A DNA stretch of 64,000 nt from Cyanobacteria bacterium FACHB-63. GTDB lineage: Bacteria > Cyanobacteriota > Cyanobacteriia > Leptolyngbyales > Leptolyngbyaceae. Shown here one piece after another: positions 27,959 through 35,837 of this stretch; positions within the stretch are counted from its first letter, which is position 1, and each line of letters starts with the position of its first letter. The notes under the pieces are model-generated. The model saw only the letters and a program-made list of their open reading frames with translations, was not told the DNA's origin and did not search any database. The DNA lies in assembly GCA_014695255.1 (NCBI GenBank), contig JACJNX010000016.1:186001-250000 (forward strand), read 5' to 3'. A program made the position numbers and the translations under genes.

Positions 27959-30900
27959 AGTTCAATTTCCTCACGATGTCGCGAATTGGTTTGTCCTAAA
28001 GCTTCGATTCTTTGAGCTAATTGCGCGATCGTGGGCGCTTCAAACACCGATCGTAAGGGAAGCTCAACTTGAAAATGATCGCGGATGCGTGAAACAAGCT
28101 GAGTTGCTAACAATGAGTGCCCACCTAGCTCGAAAAAGCTGTCTTGAGTTCCAATCTGTTCGCGCCCAAGCAGTTGAATCCACAGTTCAATCAGGGACGC
28201 TTCTAATGAGGTTGCGGGAAGCACCAAGCTACTTTCTTTTATCCTGCTAAAGCTTGAAATAGGTAATGCTCTAGTGTCAACTTTGCCATTCACAGTCAAA
28301 GGCAGCGCATCTAACATTACAAACCCAGCAGGCAACATATAAACAGGAACTTTAGCCTTGAGAAATGCTCTTAGCTCTTTCTCTGTTATCTCTTCAGAGT
28401 TTTGAGGAACAATGTAGGCAATTAACTGACGATCGTGGTCTATTTCCCGCACCGTGACTACACTGGTCTGTATCTTCGGATGCTGTACTAGAGTTGCCTC
28501 GATCTCACCTAACTCAACTCGAAATCCTCGAATTTTAACTTGGTCATCGATTCGCCCCAAAAATTCAAGATTGCCATCAGGACGATACAACGCTCGATCG
28601 CCCGTCCGATAAAGCTTCAAGTCTCCAATCTGAACAAACCTTTCTGTGGTCAATTCCTGGCGGTTGAGATATCCCTGCGCTAAACCATCACCCCCTAAGT
28701 AAAGCTCACCGCTCATTCCTGTGGGCACTGGATTTAGCTTCGCATCTAATAGATAGACCTGAGTATTGGCGATCGCTTGCCCGATTGGAATGGTCGTTGC
28801 ATTCTCTGACACGCTTTGCACTTCATACCAAGTTGAAAACGTAGTATTTTCTGTCGGACCGTAAACATGAATGAGATGCTGAGGTCTTCCTTGATGCAGC
28901 AGCGATCGTACACACTCCACATTCGCCATCTCACCCCCAAATAATAGAGATTTGAGCGATCGGAAAGCGTCGGGAATCTGACGAATCGTTTGATTGAACA
29001 ATGCCGTTGTCAGAAACAGAATGCTAATTTGATGCTGCTGCAATTGAGCCACAAAATCAGTCGGCAAAAGGGTACTCTCTCGCTCTAGCCCAACTAATCG
29101 CGCTCCGTTCAGTAATGCTCCCCAAACCTCGAAAGTCGCTGCATCAAAGGACAAACTTGCTACCTGTGCAATGCGATCGTTCGGTTCTATCTCAATATAG
29201 TTCGTATCACACACCAATCGACTGATGCTGCGATGAGATACCATGACTCCTTTGGGTGTTCCAGTTGAACCAGAAGTATAAATCACATAAGCAAGCTCAT
29301 TTCCTGTGCAAGAATTGGATAAATTTTCATCCAATTCTTCAGCGATCGCGCTCCACTCCTGCTCTAAACAAATCACTCTAGTTCCGTCGAATCGATCTGC
29401 CCAACCTGCTTGAGTTAACACGATCGCGATTCCCGCATCTTTGATCATGAACTGCAATCGTTCTGGCGGATAGCTTGGATCAAGCGGCACATAAGCACCC
29501 CCCGCTTTTAGCACAGCTAACAGTGCCGCGATCGCTTCAATCCCCCGCTCTAAACAAATCCCAACCGGCATTCCTGCCCGCACACCGTAGCGCTGCAAGT
29601 ATCGCGCTAGCTGGTTACTACCCTGATTTAAAGCTGAATAGGTGAATGATTGATCACCAAATTGAACCGCGATCGCAGTCGGTCTTTGTTTAACCTGTGC
29701 TTCAAACAATTGATGAATTCCGACACTTGCAGGATAGGGCGATCGATGGCTACTCCAATGCTTAAGTAATGCTTGTTGCTCTTGAACGCTTAACAAGGAT
29801 AGTTCAGACAAACAAGCCCCTGGATTCGCAACAATGCTTTCCAATAGGGTCTGAAAATGTTGGCGTAGCAATGCGATCGAGCTTCCATCAAATAAATCAG
29901 TGTTGTAAACAACAATGCCGCGTAATCCATCGGTTTGTTGCCAATCTTTACCCCATAGATTCCGAAAGTTATCGCCGCTCTTCCAAAGATAAACTTCTAA
30001 ATTAAAGCGCGAAGTCTTTGTTTCTAAGTCTACTGGACTCAACACTAAACCCGGTAACACTAATTGTTCCATCGGCGTATTTTGTAGCGCAAATACAACC
30101 TGAAACAGTGGATTCTGCCCTAAGTTCCGAATCGGCTGGAGTTCTTCAACCAGCTTTTCAAACGGCAAATCTTGATGAGCATACGCGGCTAATGTCACCT
30201 TCCGCACTCGATCTAAGAGTTCTCGAAACGTTGGATCGCCTGTTAAATCTGCTCTTAGCACCAAGCTATTTACAAAAAAGCCAATCAAGCCCTCTAACTC
30301 GCTCTGGTGACGATTCGCAACCGGAGAACCGATCGCCAGATCTGTCTGTCCCGTATAGTGATAGAGCAAAGTTTGGAACGCTGCTAACAAGGTCATAAAT
30401 AGCGTGACACCCGCTTCCTGACTTAATTCTTCCAGCGCATCCAATAGTTGTTGTGGTAGCTCGATTAACTGACTCGCCCCTTGATAACGTGGCTCATGCC
30501 CATGAAAGTTTGGTAAATTGAGCGTAGGTAAATCTTTTAACTGCTGCTTCCAATAGTGCAACTGGGTTGTCAATACCTCGCCTTGCAAATACTGCCGTTG
30601 CCAGTGAGCAAAATCCGCATATTGCACAGGCAATTCCGGCAGAACCGCAGGCTTACCGTGAACGATCGCCGCATAAAACTCTCCTAACTCCTGAATTAAA
30701 ACACCGCTCGACCATTCATCAAAAATAATGTGATGCAGCAAAATTAAGAACAAATGCTCTCGATCGTGCAACTGCCAAAGATGCGATCGCAATAGTGCGC
30801 CACCATTCAAATCAAACGGTCGCTCAACCTCTCGCCAAATCTCCTCTACTGCAATGCTCTCCCGAACATTAGCAGGCATTGTTCGTAAATCAGTAAACTC

Positions 30901-31191
30901 CAGTGGAATTTGCGCCGTTTGAGCCACGACTTGAAACAACTGCCCATCAACCTGCTCGAAGGTTGTTCTGAGAATTTCATGCCGCCGAACGATCGCATCG
31001 AGACTTTGTTGAAGCTGCAATCGTTTTAGATCACCCGTCAACCGAAAGACCAAAGGAATACTATAAAGAGAGGCTTCTGGCAAAAGTTGTTCAATAAACC
31101 ATAGGCGCTGCTGAGCAAATGAGGCTGGAAAAATAAAACTCTCTTCAACATCTTTTTGGATCGGCTGATCTGAAATCATTCCCACCTGCAT
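27955..31191 (-). CDS. NRPS module C-A-PCP (first gene of the pair)
   Basis: 1078-residue single-module synthetase. The condensation domain (~20-480) has HHIIFDE at 153-159, where the usual HHxxxDG glycine is Glu. The adenylation domain (~490-985) has YVIYTSGSTGTPKGVM and YGPTENTTF; its pocket residues (D683, A684, F687, F726, L750, G752, V776, T784, F785, K970) read DAFFLGVTFK, like known isoleucine/valine-type codes. The PCP (~993-1066) has ELGGHS with Ser1026. The last residues RHREEIEL are a charged tail suited to bind the TubC docking domain of the next protein. A leading C domain in the first gene suggests either N-acylation of the first residue or an upstream module encoded elsewhere. 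It is transcribed away from acpP with its own promoter region at 31192-31600. Confidence 0.95.
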   Translation of the reverse strand: MQVGMISDQPIQKDVEESFIFPASFAQQRLWFIEQLLPEASLYSIPLVFRLTGDLKRLQLQQSLDAIVRRHEILRTTFEQVDGQLFQVVAQTAQIPLEFTDLRTMPANVRESIAVEEIWREVERPFDLNGGALLRSHLWQLHDREHLFLILLHHIIFDEWSSGVLIQELGEFYAAIVHGKPAVLPELPVQYADFAHWQRQYLQGEVLTTQLHYWKQQLKDLPTLNLPNFHGHEPRYQGASQLIELPQQLLDALEELSQEAGVTLFMTLLAAFQTLLYHYTGQTDLAIGSPVANRHQSELEGLIGFFVNSLVLRADLTGDPTFRELLDRVRKVTLAAYAHQDLPFEKLVEELQPIRNLGQNPLFQVVFALQNTPMEQLVLPGLVLSPVDLETKTSRFNLEVYLWKSGDNFRNLWGKDWQQTDGLRGIVVYNTDLFDGSSIALLRQHFQTLLESIVANPGACLSELSLLSVQEQQALLKHWSSHRSPYPASVGIHQLFEAQVKQRPTAIAVQFGDQSFTYSALNQGSNQLARYLQRYGVRAGMPVGICLERGIEAIAALLAVLKAGGAYVPLDPSYPPERLQFMIKDAGIAIVLTQAGWADRFDGTRVICLEQEWSAIAEELDENLSNSCTGNELAYVIYTSGSTGTPKGVMVSHRSISRLVCDTNYIEIEPNDRIAQVASLSFDAATFEVWGALLNGARLVGLERESTLLPTDFVAQLQQHQISILFLTTALFNQTIRQIPDAFRSLKSLLFGGEMANVECVRSLLHQGRPQHLIHVYGPTENTTFSTWYEVQSVSENATTIPIGQAIANTQVYLLDAKLNPVPTGMSGELYLGGDGLAQGYLNRQELTTERFVQIGDLKLYRTGDRALYRPDGNLEFLGRIDDQVKIRGFRVELGEIEATLVQHPKIQTSVVTVREIDHDRQLIAYIVPQNSEEITEKELRAFLKAKVPVYMLPAGFVMLDALPLTVNGKVDTRALPISSFSRIKESSLVLPATSLEASLIELWIQLLGREQIGTQDSFFELGGHSLLATQLVSRIRDHFQVELPLRSVFEAPTIAQLAQRIEALGQTNSRHREEIEL

Positions 31192-31656
31192 CTGGTCAAC
31201 TTCAACAGTTGTAAGGGAAGCCGTGATTCAAAAATTACCCTTTAGGATAGATTTTGTTCCAGAAACCTGTATTGTTTTATTGCCGTTTGATGCACAGCTT
31301 TGCGTTCTAGAAATTTCTCTTAACTTTCTAAGTAACGCGAAACCAGTTCTATCAGCCCTTGGAGGCCAACGTATCAATTTTTAGCATCCGTGGGAAAGCG
31401 ATCGACCCCTAACCGATCAATCTATGATCGCGTAAAACGTTGCTGATTAAGGACTGAAATAGGTTCGCTCTTGTGTCTCTCTATTTAAAGCTGAAACGAG
31501 ATTCTTACGGGGTAAGATGAAAAAATGCTCAAAACCGTATTGTCAAGCTCAATTTGTTGGGTGCATCGCAGCCAGCAATCTTTGCCATGACAAAGCAACG
31601 GAGGAGTGAATTTTTCGTTTAGTCAGATTTGTTGCTGCTGCAACCCAAGAGGAATC
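31192..31656. other. Divergent promoter region between the NRPS operon and acpP
   Basis: About 465 bases separating divergent transcripts. It must hold the NRPS operon promoter and the acpP promoter and leader. No large hairpin or repeat is evident. A 60-bp run near 31500-31560 before acpP is AT-rich with the acpP ribosome-binding site AAGAGGA at 31647-31653. An 11-codon frame at 31588 (starting [10 protein letters not shown]) is too short to support. Confidence 0.5.
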
Positions 31657-31908
31657 ATGAGTCAAGAATTGTTTGATAAGCTCAAAGCGATCGTCGCAGA
31701 ACAGTTGAGCATCGACGATCCCAGCACCATTCGTCCGGAATCAAACTTCCAGAACGATCTCGGTGCCGATTCGCTCGATGTCGTTGAGCTTGTAATGGCG
31801 ATCGAAGAAGAATTTGAAATCGAAATCCCCGACGAAGCCGCAGAAAAGATGACCACTGTCCAAGAGGCAGTCGATTACATCAGCAGCAGAGTCGCAGAAA
31901 CCGCATAA
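31657..31908 (+). CDS. acpP: Acyl carrier protein
   Basis: 83-residue acidic carrier protein that holds growing fatty acyl chains on a phosphopantetheine arm. [15 protein letters not shown], the attachment motif [25 protein letters not shown] (serine in DSL) and the helical C-terminus [14 protein letters not shown] are canonical. Start at ATG 31657; a longer in-frame reading from TTG 31606 is discarded because it adds a Cys-rich tail unlike any ACP. It precedes fabF by ~88 bp, the usual cyanobacterial arrangement. Expected to be essential and highly expressed. Confidence 0.97.
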   Translation: MSQELFDKLKAIVAEQLSIDDPSTIRPESNFQNDLGADSLDVVELVMAIEEEFEIEIPDEAAEKMTTVQEAVDYISSRVAETA

Positions 31909-31913
31909 TGAGC

Positions 31914-31977
31914 GGGAGTCGGGAGTCGGGAGACGCAATGTGCCACACCCCGCTCCCTATTCCCTACTCCCTACTCC
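31914..31977. repeat. GGGAGTC-type tandem/inverted repeat between acpP and fabF
   Basis: Tandem 7-mers GGGAGTC-GGGAGTC-GGGAG occupy 31914-31932, and a pyrimidine-rich counterpart CTCCCTATTCCCTACTCCC lies at 31953-31971, continuing to 31977. The two halves can pair imperfectly into a long hairpin. Such GGGAGT/CCCTACT spacers are a common dispersed intergenic repeat class in filamentous cyanobacteria. Confidence 0.65.
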
Positions 31978-31995
31978 TTTTCTTTATTGGACATC

Positions 31996-33249
31996 ATGAC
32001 AAATTCGGTAAATAAGCGCGTTGTGGTCACAGGGCTTGGTGCAGTTACGCCGATCGGCAATACGCTTTCTGAGTTCTGGGACGGTTTGATGAGCGGGCGC
32101 AATGGCGTTGCCCCGATTACCCTGTTCGATGCGTCCCGGCACGATTGCCGTTTTGCGGCTGAGGTGAAGGGATTTGACCCGCATCAATATATGGATCGCA
32201 AAGAAGCCAAGCGGATGGATCGCTTCTGTCAACTCGCGATCGCAGCCACTAAGCAAGCTCTGGCAGATGCCGAGTTCACGATCAACGACCTCAACGCCGA
32301 ACAGGTCGGCGTGTTGATTGGGACGGGCATTGGTGGTTTGAAAGTGCTGGAAGATCAGCAAGAAATTAATCTAACCAAAGGCCCCGATCGTTGTAGCCCG
32401 TTCATGATTCCGATGATGATCGCGAACATGGCGGCGGGATTAACGGCGATTCACATCGGTGCAAAAGGTCCGAATTCCTGCTCAGTGACGGCTTGCGCGG
32501 CTGGATCGAATGCGATCGGCGATGCCTTTCAATGGGTTCGACGCGGTTATGCTCAAGCGATGATCTGCGGTGGAACCGAAGCGGCTGTCACCTCGCTTGC
32601 GGTTGCTGGATTTGCTGCTTGTAAAGCGCTATCTCTCCGTAATGACGATCCAGCTCATGCCAGCCGCCCGTTTGACAAAGACCGCGATGGCTTTGTGCTG
32701 GGTGAAGGTGCAGGTATTCTTCTACTTGAAGAAATGGAACACGCTCTAGCCCGTGGAGCCAAAATCTATGCTGAAATCGTCGGCTATGGTGTGACTTGCG
32801 ATGCGTATCACATCACCAGCCAAACTCCTGGCGGAAAAGATGCTGCGAGAGCAATGCAGTTTTGCCTCAAAGATGGCGGATTGACTCCGGATCAAGTTGA
32901 TTATGTCAACGCTCACGGCACCAGTACACCCGTGAACGATCCGAACGAGACAACAGCGATCAAAACTGCCCTTGGCGATCGCGCTCGTCAAGTTCTCGTT
33001 AGCTCAACCAAATCGATGACCGGACACTTACTTGGCGGCTCTGGAGGAATCGAAGCGGTCGCAACCGTGATGGCAATCAAGCACGATCGCGTCCCGCCCA
33101 CGATTAACTTAGTTGAGCCTGATCCAGAGTGTGATTTGGATTACGTGGCGAATCAAAGCCGTGATCATATTGTCAATGTGGCGCTTTCAAACTCCTTTGG
33201 TTTTGGTGGACACAACGTCACCTTGGCATTCAAAAAGTTTGTGCCTTGA
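31996..33249 (+). CDS. fabF: Beta-ketoacyl-ACP synthase II
   Basis: ~417-residue condensing enzyme that extends acyl-ACP with malonyl-ACP. RVVVTGLGAVTPIGN at the start, the catalytic cysteine in SVTACAAGSNAIGDA, and the two active-site histidines in VNAHGTSTPVNDPNET and SMTGHLLGGSGGIEAVA give the Cys-His-His triad. The C-terminus NSFGFGGHNVTLAFKK is canonical. ATG 31996 is preferred over the in-frame TTG at 31987. Probably co-transcribed with acpP through the repeat-bearing spacer; tkt follows ~180 bp later. Not part of the NRPS cluster, though it could in principle supply an acyl starter. Confidence 0.97.
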   Translation: MTNSVNKRVVVTGLGAVTPIGNTLSEFWDGLMSGRNGVAPITLFDASRHDCRFAAEVKGFDPHQYMDRKEAKRMDRFCQLAIAATKQALADAEFTINDLNAEQVGVLIGTGIGGLKVLEDQQEINLTKGPDRCSPFMIPMMIANMAAGLTAIHIGAKGPNSCSVTACAAGSNAIGDAFQWVRRGYAQAMICGGTEAAVTSLAVAGFAACKALSLRNDDPAHASRPFDKDRDGFVLGEGAGILLLEEMEHALARGAKIYAEIVGYGVTCDAYHITSQTPGGKDAARAMQFCLKDGGLTPDQVDYVNAHGTSTPVNDPNETTAIKTALGDRARQVLVSSTKSMTGHLLGGSGGIEAVATVMAIKHDRVPPTINLVEPDPECDLDYVANQSRDHIVNVALSNSFGFGGHNVTLAFKKFVP

Positions 33250-33427
33250 GCTTGAAGTGTCTACCGTTATCGAGGATTATTAGGAGGCTGTTATCGAATA
33301 GCAGGTTCCGATAGCTTTTTCTGATTAGGTAGTTTTGCCTACCATTCTTCATAATGGAAACAGGTATTCGCGTTCTGTCCGAATTCTTCCGTTATTGCCC
33401 AATCGTCGTTCATTCTTAACAGAAATC

Positions 33428-35437
33428 ATGGTCGTTGCAGCCCAGTCACTCGAAGAACTTTGCATTAATTCGATTCGCTTTTTAGCGATCGACGCAGTTG
33501 AAAAAGCAAAATCCGGACACCCAGGCTTGCCGATGGGTGCAGCTCCGATGTCTTTTGTGCTGTGGGATAAGTTCATGCGGTTTAACCCGAAAAATCCCAA
33601 ATGGTTCAATCGCGATCGCTTCGTTTTGTCGGCGGGTCACGGTTCGATGCTGCAATATGCGCTCTTGTACCTGACAGGTTATGACAGCGTGACGATCGAA
33701 GACATCAAGCAGTTCCGCCAGCTCGGATCGCGCACTCCCGGACACCCCGAAAACTTTGAGACTCTAGGTGTAGAAGTAACGACCGGCCCGCTCGGTCAAG
33801 GAATTTGCAACGGCGTTGGACTGGCGATAGCAGAAGCGCACATGGCAGCAAAGTTCAACAAGCCAGAAGCGACGATCGTAGACCACTACACCTATGTAAT
33901 TTTGGGTGATGGCTGCAACATGGAAGGGGTTTCCGGTGAAGCTTGTTCGCTCGCTGGACACTTAGGACTCGGTAAGCTGATCGCCCTGTACGATGACAAC
34001 CATATTTCGATCGACGGTGATACCTCCGTTTCCTTCACTGAAGATGTAGGTAAGCGCTTTGAAGCTTATGGTTGGCAAGTCTTAGTCGTTCCTGACGGTG
34101 ACACAAATCTGCAAGCGATTCAGGAAGCGATCGAAACGGCGAAGAAGGAAACCGGTAGACCGACCCTGATCAAAGTTCGCACGACGATCGGCTATGGTTC
34201 TCCAAACAAAGCCAACACCGCAGGCGTGCACGGTGCGGCGCTAGGGGGCGATGAAGTTGCGGCAACACGGCACAATCTCGGCTGGGATCACGAACCCTTC
34301 GTCGTGCCTGAAGATGCGTTGAACCACTGGCGTAAAGCGATCGAGCGCGGCGCAAAACTCGAAGAAGAATGGAATGCGACGCTTGCAACCTACAAATCCA
34401 AGTATGCCGAAGAAGCCGCAGAATTCGAGCGGATGGTGAGCGGCAAGCTCCCGGACGGTTGGGAAAAGTGCCTACCGACCTACACTCCCGAAGAAAAAGG
34501 CTTAGCCACTCGTCAAACCTCTGAGAAAACGCTGAACGCGATCGCGCCTGTCGTTCCTGAATTAATCGGCGGTTCTGCCGACTTAACCCACTCGAACCTG
34601 ACTCTACTCAAAGGCTTCGGCGATTTCCAGAAAGGCTCTTATCAAAACCGCAACCTCCGCTTTGGAGTCCGTGAACATGGTATGGGCGCAATCTGTAACG
34701 GCATTGCGCTGCACGGTTCGGGGCTAATTCCCTACTGCGCAACCTTCCTGGTGTTTGCAGACTACATGAGAGCAGCCATTCGTCTATCAGCACTATCGCA
34801 AGCTCAAGTCATTTATGTGATGACGCATGACTCAGTGGCTTTGGGTGAGGATGGTCCAACGCACCAACCGATCGAAACGATCGCATCGTTACGCGCCATC
34901 CCGAACCTGCTGGTCTTCCGTCCTGCCGACGGTAACGAAACCTCTGGCGCGTACAAAATCGCAATGGAGCGTCGCGATCAGCCTTCGCTGCTGGCAATGA
35001 CTCGTCAAGCCTTGCCGAACTTGGATGGTAGCTCGATCGATGCTGTATCCCGTGGTGCTTACATTCTCTCTGGTAGCGACGACCTACCGGACATCATCCT
35101 GGTTGGAACTGGAAGCGAAGTGAGCTTGTGTGTGACAGCGGCTGAGAAGCTGCGGACTGAAGGCTATAAAGTTCGCGTGGTATCGATGCCTTGTTGGGAA
35201 CTGTTTGAGGAGCAGGATGAAGCTTACAAAAACACGATTTTCCCGAAAGCGGATCAAAAGCGCTTGGTTGTAGAAGCAGCTTCGAGCTTTGGTTGGCAGA
35301 AGTACATGGGGTCAGAAGGTGACATGATCAGCATTGAGCGCTTCGGAATTTCCGCTCCGGGCGGTGAAGCGATGAAGAAATTCGGCTACACCGTGGAGAA
35401 CGTTGTGGCTCGTGCAAAAGCGGTCATCGGTCAATAA
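33428..35437 (+). CDS. tkt: Transketolase
   Basis: 669-residue thiamine-diphosphate enzyme of the Calvin cycle and pentose phosphate pathway, transferring two-carbon ketol groups. [51 protein letters not shown], the ThDP/metal motif [22 protein letters not shown] and [35 protein letters not shown] are all in order. Start at ATG 33428 ([12 protein letters not shown]); the in-frame extension to 33335 is not family-like. The following spacer carries a large palindrome that could serve as its terminator. Confidence 0.97.
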   Translation: MVVAAQSLEELCINSIRFLAIDAVEKAKSGHPGLPMGAAPMSFVLWDKFMRFNPKNPKWFNRDRFVLSAGHGSMLQYALLYLTGYDSVTIEDIKQFRQLGSRTPGHPENFETLGVEVTTGPLGQGICNGVGLAIAEAHMAAKFNKPEATIVDHYTYVILGDGCNMEGVSGEACSLAGHLGLGKLIALYDDNHISIDGDTSVSFTEDVGKRFEAYGWQVLVVPDGDTNLQAIQEAIETAKKETGRPTLIKVRTTIGYGSPNKANTAGVHGAALGGDEVAATRHNLGWDHEPFVVPEDALNHWRKAIERGAKLEEEWNATLATYKSKYAEEAAEFERMVSGKLPDGWEKCLPTYTPEEKGLATRQTSEKTLNAIAPVVPELIGGSADLTHSNLTLLKGFGDFQKGSYQNRNLRFGVREHGMGAICNGIALHGSGLIPYCATFLVFADYMRAAIRLSALSQAQVIYVMTHDSVALGEDGPTHQPIETIASLRAIPNLLVFRPADGNETSGAYKIAMERRDQPSLLAMTRQALPNLDGSSIDAVSRGAYILSGSDDLPDIILVGTGSEVSLCVTAAEKLRTEGYKVRVVSMPCWELFEEQDEAYKNTIFPKADQKRLVVEAASSFGWQKYMGSEGDMISIERFGISAPGGEAMKKFGYTVENVVARAKAVIGQ

Positions 35438-35472
35438 CCTCAAGCTTTGCTTTGAGTAATCAGTCACGCTAA

Positions 35473-35530
35473 ACCCGGACTTGCGAAACCTCGCCCTTTT
35501 GGGCGATTTCTAGCTTTCGCAAGTCCGGGT
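35473..35530. repeat. Nested palindrome with 16-bp perfect arms
   Basis: ACCCGGACTTGCGAAA (35473-35488) is the exact reverse complement of 35515-35530. Inside lies a second perfect stem, TCGCCC-TTTT-GGGCGA (35491-35506). The whole can fold as a long two-tier hairpin beginning 36 bp after the tkt stop. It could be a tkt terminator (no U-run outside the stem) or a REP/MITE-like unit. Confidence 0.8.
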
Positions 35531-35630
35531 ATCGATCATGGATGAAAGTCGTGCGTTTGCATCACCTTAGCTTGCCGCTGTCATTCTCTTAACGTCAGCT
35601 CGGAAGAGCTTTTCCCTTCGATTCTGTCCT

Positions 35631-35753
35631 GCCCCGGACTGGAAGTCGGGGCTAATGGAACAAAGTCCACCAAAGGGGGCTGTAGCCCTGAGATCTGCTC
35701 TTAGTCCTGTAAACAGGACTTCGCATAGTTAGCCCCGACTTCCAGTCCGAGGC
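35631..35753. repeat. Structured 120-bp palindromic repeat with internal hairpins
   Basis: Perfect 21-bp arms lie at 35635-35655 and 35729-35749 (core GACTTCCAGTCCG on the right), with extra pairing beyond one mismatch. Between them sit GGGCT-GT-AGCCC (35677-35688) and AGTCCTGT-AA-ACAGGACT (35703-35720). The layered stems make a cruciform or structured RNA. The composition resembles REP-type elements mobilised by Y1 transposases; that link is inference. Confidence 0.75.
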
Positions 35754-35837
35754 GGGTGAGTAACGTAGAGAGTCGATGTGTCGAACTCACATTCCCCTGG
35801 AGAATTAGGTCTGCTCGATCGCAGCCCCGATTCAGGG

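Larger units (their letters stand above)
35438..35837. other. Repeat-rich spacer between tkt and radA
   Basis: A 400-bp convergent spacer holding two separate palindromic elements (35473-35530 and 35631-35753), described on their own. No open frame with coding character is seen. Because tkt and radA converge here, one or both elements may terminate transcription. Confidence 0.7.

Noticed and set aside
31588-31623. An 11-codon frame before acpP as a leader peptide
   Set aside because: No amino-acid bias or attenuator stem follows, so the evidence does not support a regulatory leader.
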